Positions 9,356 to 16,698 of a stretch of 64,000 nt of DNA are shown piece by piece. Numbering within the stretch: position 1 is the first letter of the stretch; each line of letters starts with the position of its first letter. The translations under genes and the position numbers were made by a program. The notes under the pieces were generated by a model. It worked only from the letters and a program-made list of their open reading frames with translations. It did no database searches and was not told where the DNA came from. The stretch comes from UBA1756 sp045130235 (GTDB lineage Bacteria; Bacteroidota; Bacteroidia; Bacteroidales; WCHB1-69). The stretch covers positions 108,563 to 172,562 of the forward strand of contig JBGUPJ010000034.1 in the NCBI GenBank assembly GCA_045130235.1. The letters are read 5' to 3'.

Positions 9356-9436
9356 GTTTGATTTTTTGAATTGCAAACATACATGAATTTTTTTTACAAA
9401 AACAAAAAATGATGCTGGCACAATCTGAAAATTTAG

Positions 9437-9445
9437 TATTTTTGC
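9437..9445 (+). promoter_or_regulatory. -7 promoter box of the DUF3822-rsmD operon
   Basis: TATTTTTGC, about 48 nt upstream of the ATG at 9494. It is divergent from the DUF6427 promoter at 9373-9381. Confidence 0.6.
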
Positions 9446-9493
9446 ACTCTGTTTTTTTAGAATAAAGAATTAAAAATAAATTAGTGAAATTCT

Positions 9494-10243
9494 ATGAAAA
9501 GTAAAGTGGCTTTGACCGTTTTTTTAGGCCTCGTGGTATTGGTTCTTCTGTTCTTCAATCTGCGGGCAATTCTCCGTCCTGCTAAGTATGCCGATGTTTA
9601 TCAGGAGCGTATCGAATTAAACACCAACCGTCTCACCGCCATTCAGGTGCTGCAGGAACTCTATCATGAACGCTACCATTGCTATGCCTCTCATATCGAT
9701 ACTCTGATTGATTTTTACGAGAATGGAGTGCTGATCTCCATCAACTCGAGAGAAAATCCCCCGCAGGATAGTATGCAAGATGAGAAATTCATGGAGAAGT
9801 TCATGAACATGACCATGAAACAGCGTGAGGAGCGTGGCTATGTGATATTTGATACTACCAAAACTACAGTCAAGGATAGAGTAATCAGCGAGTTGGCCGA
9901 GAAGAATGCTAAAAAAGACGGCAACTTGATTACGATGGACGAATTTTACTATATCCCCTATACAAAGACCAAATACAAGATTGAGACTTCCGCTGCTGAC
10001 AGTGTCATCACTAAATTCGCCATTTACGTGCCCATTGAGGATTTAATGGTCAATTTCAAAGAATCATTGCCGAAAAACATCTTCTTAAAAGGCTTTTATA
10101 ATCACATGGAAGATGTTTATGACCCGAAAGTGAAAAATCAAAGTTTGAAAGATTTGCGTGAAATCCGCACCTATACAGGGTTGCAGTTAGGCGACACCAC
10201 CGTCAACTCACTTGAAATCACCGCCTATGGTGCCTCCAATTAA
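9494..10243 (+). CDS. Conserved membrane-anchored hypothetical protein
   Basis: 249 aa. One N-terminal membrane anchor (VALTVFLGLVVLVLLFFNL, residues 5-23) is followed by a soluble, charged domain. The exported part contains ELNTNRLTAIQVLQELYHERY, which looks like a helical stalk. No family is recognised with confidence. It is the first gene of a tight operon with DUF3822 and rsmD, an arrangement common in Bacteroidota, so it is probably a conserved core gene. The next gene's ATG lies inside its last codons. Confidence 0.6.
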   Translation: MKSKVALTVFLGLVVLVLLFFNLRAILRPAKYADVYQERIELNTNRLTAIQVLQELYHERYHCYASHIDTLIDFYENGVLISINSRENPPQDSMQDEKFMEKFMNMTMKQREERGYVIFDTTKTTVKDRVISELAEKNAKKDGNLITMDEFYYIPYTKTKYKIETSAADSVITKFAIYVPIEDLMVNFKESLPKNIFLKGFYNHMEDVYDPKVKNQSLKDLREIRTYTGLQLGDTTVNSLEITAYGASN

Positions 10244-10988
10244 TGCCCCCTATTACGCTGTCCACTTTTCTCCTGAGGGATTCTCACTGCTTAAAAGCCA
10301 GCCTTCGGGATCATATATAGTTGAAACATATAAAAGTACCACGCTTTCTGCTATGCAAAGGGAGTGTGGTGCTTTCTTTGATGCCCCCGCCGAGCAGACC
10401 GTCGTGTCGCTCAACTTCACGCCTCCGTTCCTCGTGCCCAAGGCATTATACCACCCCCCCGCCTCACAGTACTTGAAAATGCAGCAGGAGGTGTCGGACA
10501 GCGACGAGGTGTTTGAGGATGATTTGGGAGAGTATGTGGCCATATACGCCCTGCCGTTGAGCAAGACTTTGCCCATTCGTACCACGCTTCAGAACCCGAA
10601 ATTCCGTCACACCTATACGCTGCTCTACCATTATCTGGCACAGAGTCCGTCGGATTTGCCCAACCAGCTGTTGCTCCATTTCTGTGGCAATAGGATGGGT
10701 TTTATTCTGGTGAAAAATGGCCGATTGTTTATCATCAGTGAGCTGACCTATACCACGAAAGAGGATGCCTTCTATTATGTGTTGCATATTCTTCAGCAGC
10801 AGGCGGCTCGTCGCGATGAAACCGAAGTGGTGGTCACGGGCGATGCGCCGGAGTTCAAGGGCATTGTTCAGCTGATCAAACGCCATCTTCCTCATCTGCG
10901 AAACGTGGAAAAAGGAGTGAGTGTGGCGGATGTGAAAGGCCAGAAAGAATCGGCAGCTGCTTATATACAACTTATCGGAATTCAGTAA
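10227..10988 (+). CDS. DUF3822 family protein
   Basis: About 253 aa. Assigned to DUF3822 by its two-domain alpha/beta pattern (YAVHFSPEGFSLL, then VVSLNFTPPFLVPKALYHP) and by its position directly upstream of rsmD, which is the standard neighbourhood in Bacteroidota. The ATG start (MVPPINAPYY) overlaps the previous gene by 17 nt, which suggests translational coupling; a TTG 15 nt earlier is less likely. The function is unknown. The 3-nt gap to rsmD suggests a role linked to ribosome assembly, but that is inference. Confidence 0.7.
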   Translation: MVPPINAPYYAVHFSPEGFSLLKSQPSGSYIVETYKSTTLSAMQRECGAFFDAPAEQTVVSLNFTPPFLVPKALYHPPASQYLKMQQEVSDSDEVFEDDLGEYVAIYALPLSKTLPIRTTLQNPKFRHTYTLLYHYLAQSPSDLPNQLLLHFCGNRMGFILVKNGRLFIISELTYTTKEDAFYYVLHILQQQAARRDETEVVVTGDAPEFKGIVQLIKRHLPHLRNVEKGVSVADVKGQKESAAAYIQLIGIQ

Positions 10989-10991
10989 ACT

Positions 10992-11534
10992 ATGCGTATT
11001 ATCGCCGGAAAGAATAAAGGAAGGAAGATTGTGGCTCCCACCACGCTTCCCGTCAGGCCCACCACCGACTTGGGCAAGGAGAGCCTGTTCAACATTCTCA
11101 ACAACTACTTTTTCTTCGACGCCATCACCGTCATCGACCTCTTTGCCGGCACGGGCAACGTGAGTCTGGAGTTTGCCTCGCGTGGGGCCATCTCCGTCAC
11201 CTCCGTCGATTCCTACGCGGGGTGTGTGGATTTCATCAAGAAGACTGCCGCCCAGCTGCAATACCTGAATGTTACCGCCATCAAGGCCGACGCGTTCCAG
11301 TACGTGGAACGGTTGCGTCAGCCGGTGGACATCATCTTCGCCGACCCGCCCTACGACCTGGAAGGGGTGGAGCGCCTGCCGCAAATTGTGTTCGAGCGCA
11401 ATCTTTTGAAACCTGACGGGTGGCTCATCATCGAGCATGGTAAAGACCGTAACTTTTCACAACATCCTAATTTTTACCAACTTAGAAAATATGGGAAATT
11501 GCATTTTTCTTTTTTGGTGAATATGACGGAGTAG
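10992..11534 (+). CDS. rsmD: 16S rRNA (guanine966-N2)-methyltransferase RsmD
   Basis: This 180-aa SAM-dependent methyltransferase acts on the 30S particle. It begins with the RsmD hallmark MRIIAGKNKGRKI and RPTTDLGKESLFNIL. The SAM-binding motif I is DLFAGTGNVSLE (49-60) and the catalytic motif IV is ADPPY (117-121). Length is normal for the family. It is the last gene of the 9494-11534 operon. Confidence 0.93.
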   Translation: MRIIAGKNKGRKIVAPTTLPVRPTTDLGKESLFNILNNYFFFDAITVIDLFAGTGNVSLEFASRGAISVTSVDSYAGCVDFIKKTAAQLQYLNVTAIKADAFQYVERLRQPVDIIFADPPYDLEGVERLPQIVFERNLLKPDGWLIIEHGKDRNFSQHPNFYQLRKYGKLHFSFLVNMTE

Positions 11535-11566
11535 ATTTATGGCAATCATCTTAAATATATTATAGT

Positions 11567-12253
11567 ATGAAAAAAATGGTGGTACTATCGGGTGCTGGAG
11601 TCAGTGCCGAAAGTGGTATTAAGACCTTCCGCGACAGCGACGGGTTGTGGGAGAATTACAACGTGGAGGAGGTGGCCACCATTGAGGGGTGGTATAGAAA
11701 TCCCGCGCTCATGGTGCAGTTTTACAACGAGCGCCGCCGCCAGCTGAAGACCGCCCAACCCAACGAGGCTCACAAGATTATCGGTGAGTTGGAGCAGTAT
11801 TTCGACGTGACGGTCGCCACCCAGAATGTGGACAATTTGCACGAGCGGGGCGGCTCCACCCATGTTATCCACCTGCATGGCGAATTGACGAAAGTGTGCA
11901 GCGATAGAGGGAAGAAGTGTGTGGAAGATATTGGTTATGAGGAATATGAATACGGCAGGAAGTGTGCCGACGGCGGCATGATGCGCCCGTTCATCGTATG
12001 GTTTGGCGAGGATGTGCCGTTGCTGGCCGATGCCGCTGACGCGGTGGAGAAGGCCGACATTCTCATCATTATCGGCACCTCGCTCAATGTATATCCGGCG
12101 GCGGGACTCATCTACTATGCCCGTCCCGACTGTAAGATTTATCTGATTGACCCGAAGGAGGTGCAGACGCACTCTTCTCGCGTGGAGTTCATTCAGGAGA
12201 AGGCCACCGTAGGCATGCGTATCTTGAAAGAAAAGTTGTTGCAATGTTTGTAA
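11567..12253 (+). CDS. cobB: NAD-dependent protein deacylase (sirtuin, CobB-type)
   Basis: 228 aa. NAD-binding motifs GAGVSAESGIKTFRD (10-23), TQNVDNLHERGG (85-96) and GTSLNVYPAA; the catalytic His is His104 in HLHGE. Tyr53 and Arg56 in FYNERR match the Tyr-x-x-Arg pair that lets class III sirtuins (E. coli CobB, SIRT5) accept succinyl- and malonyl-lysine, so desuccinylase activity is likely. The zinc module is degenerate, with only three cysteines (111, 118, 133) between the usual pairs. The stop overlaps the ATG of the downstream metallohydrolase by 10 nt, so the two are coupled. Confidence 0.9.
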   Translation: MKKMVVLSGAGVSAESGIKTFRDSDGLWENYNVEEVATIEGWYRNPALMVQFYNERRRQLKTAQPNEAHKIIGELEQYFDVTVATQNVDNLHERGGSTHVIHLHGELTKVCSDRGKKCVEDIGYEEYEYGRKCADGGMMRPFIVWFGEDVPLLADAADAVEKADILIIIGTSLNVYPAAGLIYYARPDCKIYLIDPKEVQTHSSRVEFIQEKATVGMRILKEKLLQCL

Positions 12254-13005
12254 GACTCTTGGGTACAGGTACTTCGCAGGGTATTCCCATCATTGGGTGT
12301 CACTGTCCGGTTTGCACCAGCACCGATGAGCGCGACCATCGGTTGCGTACTTCCGCGCTGGTGGAGGTGGACGGGGTGAACATTCTGATTGATGCGGGAC
12401 CCGACCTGCGGCAGCAGCTGTTGCGCTGCGGCGTCACCCGCCTCGATGCGTTGTTGCTGACCCACGAGCACAAAGACCATACCGGTGGCATCGACGACGT
12501 GCGCCCTATCAACTTCCTGATGAAAACGCCCCTCAACATTTACGGGCAGCCCCGTGTGATGAAAGCTGTCCGCAACGACTACTCCTACGCTTTTGGTCCC
12601 GACCAGTACCCAGGTGTGCCGCAGCTGGTGCTGAATCCCTTGCAGCCCGAACCCTTCGAGGTGAAGGGGGTGGAGGTGATTCCCGTGAAGGTGCGCCACA
12701 TGACGCTGCCGATTTTTGGCTATCGCATCCGCAATTTCGGTTACATCACCGATGCGAGTTTCATATCCGAAACCGAGAAGAAGAAACTGATGGGTGTAAA
12801 AGTTTTGGTTATCAATGCGTTGAGAAGAGAGCAGCACTACTCGCACTTCAATCTGGAGCAGGCGTTGGCCATCATTGAAGAGATCAAGCCCGAGCGCGCC
12901 TACCTCACTCATGTCAGTCACCGTCTTGGCAAGTATGTGGACGTGTCGCAGGAGCTACCGCAGAATGTTTTTTTAGGGATAGACAATCAAGTGATAGAGG
13001 TGTAG
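12244..13005 (+). CDS. PhnP-like metallo-beta-lactamase fold phosphodiesterase
   Basis: This 253-aa MBL-fold hydrolase has the metal motif THEHKDH (73-79), later histidines in VRHMTLPIFGYR and LTHVSH, and an N-terminal Cys/His cluster (GCHCPVC, 18-24) typical of the PhnP/Tpp-like subgroup. These enzymes hydrolyse cyclic or linear phosphodiesters. Its start lies inside the last codons of cobB. It converges on the WYL regulator gene with only 9 nt between stops. The substrate is not predictable here. Confidence 0.82.
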   Translation: MFVRLLGTGTSQGIPIIGCHCPVCTSTDERDHRLRTSALVEVDGVNILIDAGPDLRQQLLRCGVTRLDALLLTHEHKDHTGGIDDVRPINFLMKTPLNIYGQPRVMKAVRNDYSYAFGPDQYPGVPQLVLNPLQPEPFEVKGVEVIPVKVRHMTLPIFGYRIRNFGYITDASFISETEKKKLMGVKVLVINALRREQHYSHFNLEQALAIIEEIKPERAYLTHVSHRLGKYVDVSQELPQNVFLGIDNQVIEV

Positions 13006-13014
13006 TGCTGCCTT

Positions 13015-13926
13015 TTACTTGTTCCGCTGAGCCATCTTCTTGCAGATAGTGGCCATCTCTTTCCGCAACGCTTTGGGGTACAGCACTTCCGTTGTATCGC
13101 CCAAGGCCAATAGTTCCTGCCGGAAGTCGTAAGTGATGCGCAGGAAATAACTGAAAATGGTATATTCTTTCGTCTGCTCGACCACTTTCTGCGAATGGTG
13201 GAGCGGCAGCGTGCGCAAATAATTGGCCTGTCCCGACTCCACCTTCAGCCGGATGCACTGTGGCTCTTCATCTCCAACGATGATGCCGTAGCAGGTGGAG
13301 AAGAAGGCCTCCGCGCTGAAATTCTCCGGCATTTCAAACTTGTTGAATTCGATGTCAATATCCAACATCCGGTCCAAAGCATAGATGCGCAAGGGATTAT
13401 TCCCGTATTTCCCCAACAGGTACCAGCGGCGTTTGAACACCTTCAGCGCGTAGGGCTCCACATTGAAATAGTGTGACACCCTCCCCTCCATCCAGAACGG
13501 GTGGTAATCGAACATGATGGTGCAGTTGTCGCGCATGGCCTCGAGGATGGTGGAAAGAAACTCCCCGCCCGACGGGTTCGGCTCGAGCAGGATGCGGTCT
13601 TTCAGCTGCGCGCTCTCGTTGATATGGTTGTTGACCGTCAGCGTTTCCAGCAGCCACCGCCGGAACGCCGATGTGTCGGTGAGGCTGCCGCGTTCCACAA
13701 TATAATACGAGTTGGTGCTCTTGTGGCAGTCGATCTCCACCCCGAAAAGCTCCCACACATCGTTCCGGTGGCGCATAAAGGTGCGCCAGTTGTACTCAGC
13801 CCCCTTTGACAGGAGTTCATCGTCTTTCCATTTTTCAGACAAATCATGGAAAGTAATGCCTGCGGAACCAGCCTGATAGATGGTATCCACAAGCCATACG
13901 TAGCGGGATAATAATTGCTTGCTCAT
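13015..13926 (-). CDS. WYL-domain transcriptional regulator, probable controller of the island
   Basis: 303 aa. Residues 1-80 form a helical, HTH-like DNA-binding region. The WYL domain runs about 125-190 and contains the core RRWYLLGKYG (166-175) and LRIYALDRM. A WCX-type C-terminal extension follows. WYL domains bind nucleotide-like ligands and regulate many defence loci. The gene faces the island. Its promoter has a -7 box TATATTTGC (minus strand, 13946-13954), and a perfect dyad (13964-13982) lies 9 nt upstream of it. The same dyad at the same spacing precedes eight other promoters across the next 18 kb, which makes this protein the best candidate for the common regulator, with autoregulation. 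Whether it activates or represses cannot be read from sequence. Confidence 0.85.
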   Translation of the reverse strand: MSKQLLSRYVWLVDTIYQAGSAGITFHDLSEKWKDDELLSKGAEYNWRTFMRHRNDVWELFGVEIDCHKSTNSYYIVERGSLTDTSAFRRWLLETLTVNNHINESAQLKDRILLEPNPSGGEFLSTILEAMRDNCTIMFDYHPFWMEGRVSHYFNVEPYALKVFKRRWYLLGKYGNNPLRIYALDRMLDIDIEFNKFEMPENFSAEAFFSTCYGIIVGDEEPQCIRLKVESGQANYLRTLPLHHSQKVVEQTKEYTIFSYFLRITYDFRQELLALGDTTEVLYPKALRKEMATICKKMAQRNK

Positions 13927-13945
13927 CGTTTTAAAATTTCACGCG

Positions 13946-13982
13946 GCAAATATAGGCTTTTTCTATGACAAAACGTGTCATA
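13946..13982 (-). promoter_or_regulatory. WYL-gene promoter with operator dyad (site A1)
   Basis: Perfect dyad TATGACA-aaacg-TGTCATA (13964-13982). Read leftward it sits 9 nt upstream of the -7 box TATATTTGC (13946-13954) of the WYL gene. It is the most symmetrical of the nine copies. Confidence 0.75.
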
Positions 13983-13988
13983 TTGAAC

Positions 13989-14025
13989 TGTGATATGTTT
14001 TGTCATACTTGTAGACTAATTTTGC
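13989..14025 (+). promoter_or_regulatory. Divergent promoter with operator dyad (site A2)
   Basis: Left half degenerate (TGTGATA), spacer tgttt, right half TGTCATA (14001-14007). Then 9 nt, then the -7 box TAATTTTGC (14017-14025). It drives the DUF1835 gene. Sites A1 and A2 lie 6 nt apart, back to back. Confidence 0.7.
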
Positions 14026-14060
14026 GGCAGTTTTCAAACCAATCATCAAAAAACTGTTTT

Positions 14061-14804
14061 ATGAACGAAAAAACACTTCACGTAACCAGCGAATCGGCCA
14101 ATGCCGGAACGGTAAGCCACGCACTGCACAACATGAAAATATCTGAGGAGGTGGTATATTGTCCCATCGATTTGTCTTGTGGGTATTTACCGAAAGATTT
14201 TTCAGACAAAGAACTCTGTTTTGCAGTTGCCTCACAGAGCTATGCAGTGACCACCCAAGAACGAATAGAGCTTTTGGATGAGCTGAAAAAGTTCGTCTCA
14301 ACCGATTATTCTGTTTATGACAAAATCATCGTATGGCACGGCTGGTCTTCCAAAGATCTAATGACGTTGTACTTGATGTCCGTCCTTATTGAAAGGAATC
14401 TGTATCATATTGACATAAGGGATTGTAGTACATTTATGTCTAGAATGTCCTCGACCCCGTTCCCTGACATGGGGCATGTTAGTTCCGATTCTATACAGGA
14501 AATGATTCCTCTCGCAAAACCAGTCTCAGCTGCTGAAAAACAAAAATATCAGAAACAGTGGCACAAATGGATTCATTCAAAACACCCTTATCGCTTGAGT
14601 GATCCACAGACGGGTGTCATAAAAGGGTTCCCCGAGAATTTTATGGATAAAACCATATATGAATCGGCCAAGACCAATCCCAGCATTATCATCCTCACTT
14701 CCAGAGTCTGGAAAGAGTACCTACACTTATCCATTTCTCCTTCCAATATTTGTGCACGGATTCTCGAACTCTCACAAAAGGGAAGACAAAAGATAACGTT
14801 ATAG
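14061..14804 (+). CDS. DUF1835 domain protein
   Basis: About 247 aa from the ATG giving MNEKTLHVTSESANAGTVSH. The open frame extends upstream through the promoter and operator, so the longer start is rejected. The N-terminus matches the DUF1835 pattern (LH[VI]xxxxSAxxxxxAL, then a PIDLSCGYLP loop and YDKIIVWHGWSSKDLMTLYL). The family has unknown function and occurs in regulatory and stress contexts. It is the first gene controlled by the divergent WYL operator. Three nt after its stop lies a fragment of another gene (14807-14941), so its native 3' end may have been altered. Confidence 0.6.
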   Translation: MNEKTLHVTSESANAGTVSHALHNMKISEEVVYCPIDLSCGYLPKDFSDKELCFAVASQSYAVTTQERIELLDELKKFVSTDYSVYDKIIVWHGWSSKDLMTLYLMSVLIERNLYHIDIRDCSTFMSRMSSTPFPDMGHVSSDSIQEMIPLAKPVSAAEKQKYQKQWHKWIHSKHPYRLSDPQTGVIKGFPENFMDKTIYESAKTNPSIIILTSRVWKEYLHLSISPSNICARILELSQKGRQKITL

Positions 14805-14806
14805 GT

Positions 14807-14941
14807 GAATTCGAAAAAAGACCAGACAATTTTCCGGACAAGTCGGCAAAAATTGATTTTTTGAAAGAGCTGATTGCCGACATTCAGGAGTGCATTGAAA
14901 AGGTGGAGAATGAGGAGGGGGATAACTGGTTAGGATTGTGA
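14807..14941 (+). pseudogene. C-terminal fragment of the 70-aa island protein
   Basis: The frame encodes EFEKRPDNFPDKSAKIDFLK and onward. It matches the last two thirds of the small protein at 20230-20442 almost residue for residue (both contain PDNFPDKSAKI and FLKELIADI). No start codon of its own is in a sensible place; the N-terminal third is missing. The end differs (NWLGL rather than EEITG). It is best read as a remnant copy left by recombination. Confidence 0.7.
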
Positions 14942-14994
14942 GATGAATGATTTTTTGCATTTTTACAGCGTTATATTTTCAGATTTTGTTTCAA

Positions 14995-15049
14995 GGGGCT
15001 TCGGCAGGGTTTGGATGTATGACGTAATTAGCTAATAACAAGAAGTCTC
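14995..15049 (+). ncRNA. Putative structured leader (copy 4) before the DUF262 gene
   Basis: Arms GGGGCTTC (14995-15002) and GAAGTCTC (15042-15049) can pair with two G-U pairs. The 5' half (GGGGCTTCGGCAGGGTTTGGA) follows the consensus of the leaders at 20508-20559, 46625-46677 and 59463-59517. The 3' half is the least conserved of the four. It ends 12 nt before the ATG of the DUF262 gene. Confidence 0.4.
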
Positions 15050-15061
15050 TTTATTACTCTT

Positions 15062-15913
15062 ATGGCACAGTGGAAGACGTACACCATCAAGGACATTATT
15101 AATGAAATTGAATCAGAAACCTTCGTATTACCAATAATACAAAGAGAATTAGTTTGGGATAAAGATAAGATTATTGCGTTATTTGAAACCATTATGCTGC
15201 AAGAATCTTTCGGCGGAATAATGACTGTAAAGGAACCAGCAAAGAAAGAGCCTTTATTTGCATATAAATCTTTTATAAAAGAATATTTAGGACATACTCC
15301 CGAAGCCAAAGAACATAAATTAACTGACAAGGAAATAAGTTATGTTATTGATGGGCAACAACGTTTGTCTGCCATATATATTGGCGTTGCAGGTGAATAT
15401 AATGGTGAGTCTTTATATTTTGACCTAAATGGGGAAGCCCAAAAAGGTGTGTTTAATTTTACTTTTGCAAAAGATTACACATCAAACAAATTATCGAAAG
15501 ACATCGATAATTTCGATGCATCATCTCGCAGATCAACTGCATGGATTCAAGTTTCTGACTTGTATCAATTAGCCATAGATGCTGGTGGCTTGCACACGAC
15601 TATTATGGATGATGATAAAATAGTTGATTTCATTGATAAGGGAGCAGACAGGGAGACAATACTAGATAATATCTTATTGTTTACATCTTCATTTTTAATG
15701 AATTCCGTTATCGGTGTGTGTAGTGTTGATTATGACAAGCACAAAGATATTGATGAAAATCGGGTTAGAATTGTGAAACTATTTCAAAAACTCAATCAAG
15801 GTGGCACAAAGCTCACAGCAATAGAGTTGATGTGAGCTTTTTTGAAATCATATTCTGTTAGTAACGAAATCAGGGACAAATATTCCGATGTTGGATTCAA
15901 CAAGATGCTGTAA
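15062..15913 (+). pseudogene. Broken DUF262 (GmrS-like) restriction gene
   Basis: The 257-residue first frame is a clear DUF262 N-terminal domain: FVLPIIQRELVWD, the nucleotide-binding YVIDGQQRLSAIY (about 93-106) and FQKLNQGGTKLTAIELM. GmrSD and related enzymes use it to power cleavage of modified phage DNA. Immediately after ELM there is a TGA (15833-15835). The same frame then continues with AFLKSYSVSNEIRDKYSDVGF, the expected continuation, until a TAA at 15911. The HNH nuclease half is absent. The gene therefore carries a nonsense codon plus a 3' truncation and is probably inactive. It is AT-rich compared with the rtcB and dprA-like segments, as expected for a recent import. Confidence 0.8.
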
Positions 15914-15928
15914 TAAGTAACAGAAATA

Positions 15929-16123
15929 TTGTCGTATAAGAGATATTGTGGTTATGGAAAACAATTATTGAAATCCATATACTACCATTGTAAAGATTTA
16001 GGATTCAGACTATTTATCGAAAACACGGTGCTTCCTTTTTATCAAAGCATGGTAAGAAGGGGCGCAACCATCATTGAATATGGGAATATGGTTGAAATAA
16101 CCAACAAAACAAATCTTGATTAG
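15929..16123 (+). pseudogene. Short fragment, possibly the C-terminus of a GNAT-like protein
   Basis: Open frame of 64 codons starting only with TTG: GYGKQLLKSIYYHCKDLGFR, then LPFYQSMVRRGATII. The GxGKxLL pattern followed by PFYxxMxRRGA is reminiscent of the end of an N-acetyltransferase, but the sequence is too short to assign. There is no ATG and no promoter of its own. Treated as a gene remnant next to the broken DUF262 gene. Confidence 0.3.
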
Positions 16124-16136
16124 TCTCTTCCCTTAT

Positions 16137-16215
16137 GCCCACCACCCTCATCACCTTCCATCGCTACCACACCAATACGTAAAAATCCGCGTTTCCCGCG
16201 GGGTGAAAACCTTGT
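16137..16215 (+). repeat. Island repeat R1 (PLD-like 5'-end fragment plus GC-rich tail)
   Basis: Starts GCCCACCACCCTCATCACC and ends in a segment containing CCGCGTTTCCCGCGGGGTGA. The first part is related to 22467-22520, 31061-31105 and 21636-21700; the tail recurs at 23287-23315, 31105-31135 and 31483-31511. In its best-preserved copies the first part translates as FITDSAHYTAVLDRAMKAK. Here it is frameshifted and stopped. Confidence 0.65.
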
Positions 16216-16265
16216 TCCTTTTTGCCCTGCACCTTTCCATTTTCAATTCTCAATTTTCCATTCCC

Positions 16266-16302
16266 TATGTCGTGGTTTGGCATACGTGGACCCTATTTTT
16301 GT
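16266..16302 (+). promoter_or_regulatory. Promoter with operator dyad (site B)
   Basis: TATGTCG-tggtt-TGGCATA (16266-16284), 9 nt, then -7 box TATTTTTGT (16294-16302). The next open frame is the 44-codon gene at 16357. Confidence 0.65.
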
Positions 16303-16324
16303 CGGCGAATTATCAACCTTTAGC

Positions 16325-16340
16325 AGTTGCGCCCGACACG
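16325..16340 (+). repeat. Leader element AGTTGCGCCCGACACG (copy 1)
   Basis: Identical or near identical to 20203-20218 (plus) and 59434-59449 (minus). In each case it lies 11-16 nt upstream of an ATG, preceded by an A/T-rich stretch and followed by AGGG. This suggests a conserved untranslated element such as a ribosome-access or small-RNA target site. Confidence 0.5.
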
Positions 16341-16356
16341 AAGCAGGGCAGGAATT

Positions 16357-16491
16357 ATGTACACCTTAAATTTTCCAAATGGCATGAGCCAAACGTACTC
16401 ATCTGAAAGTGCACTGAGAGTTGCCGCAGAAAAGATGGGAGGAACAGCCAAACACATTGGCAACAAAACTTACGTGTTTGTGCCGAAGTAG
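16357..16491 (+). CDS. 44-aa small protein of the WYL regulon
   Basis: ATG to TAG, 44 codons, beginning MYTLNFPNGMSQTYSSESAL and ending GNKTYVFVPK. It is too short for most gene finders but well supported. It sits 55 nt downstream of operator/promoter site B. It carries the conserved leader element 16 nt before the ATG, shared with the 70-aa gene. A strong terminator follows 11 nt after the stop. The composition is soluble, with a basic GNKTYVFVPK tail that would form a beta strand. No family is recognised. A toxin, antitoxin or small regulator would fit, but nothing in the sequence decides. Confidence 0.6.
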   Translation: MYTLNFPNGMSQTYSSESALRVAAEKMGGTAKHIGNKTYVFVPK

Positions 16492-16501
16492 TAGCAAGGG
16501 G

Positions 16502-16529
16502 AGGGGGAGGCTTCGGCCTCCCTCTTTTT
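16502..16529 (+). terminator. Terminator after the 44-aa gene
   Basis: Stem GGGAGGC (16505-16511) / GCCTCCC (16516-16522) with a TTCG tetraloop, followed by a T-rich run. Confidence 0.85.
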
Positions 16530-16620
16530 CTACATAATGCCCCTGCATCATTCCACCAGCACAGCAAGTCGCTGGCGGAATTCCCACCTTTCAGTTTTCA
16601 ATTCTCAATTTTCAATTTCC

Positions 16621-16657
16621 TATGTCACGTTCTGTCATACCTGTACCCTAATTTTGC
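16621..16657 (+). promoter_or_regulatory. Promoter with operator dyad (site C)
   Basis: TATGTCA-cgttc-TGTCATA (16621-16639), 9 nt, -7 box TAATTTTGC (16649-16657). Identical over 36 of its 37 positions, or better, to site G at 28645. It drives the two Trp-repeat genes. Confidence 0.75.
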
Positions 16658-16698
16658 CGGCAGTTTTCAAAACAATCATTCATCAAAAATGAAAAAAT

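Noticed and set aside
13965..14060. Upstream extension of the DUF1835 reading frame
   Set aside because: It would translate the operator and the -7 box; the ATG at 14061 begins the recognisable domain.
15833..15835. TGA in the DUF262 gene as a selenocysteine or recoded codon
   Set aside because: No selenocysteine hairpin is visible, DUF262 has no known selenocysteine position, and the gene is truncated soon after, which fits decay.
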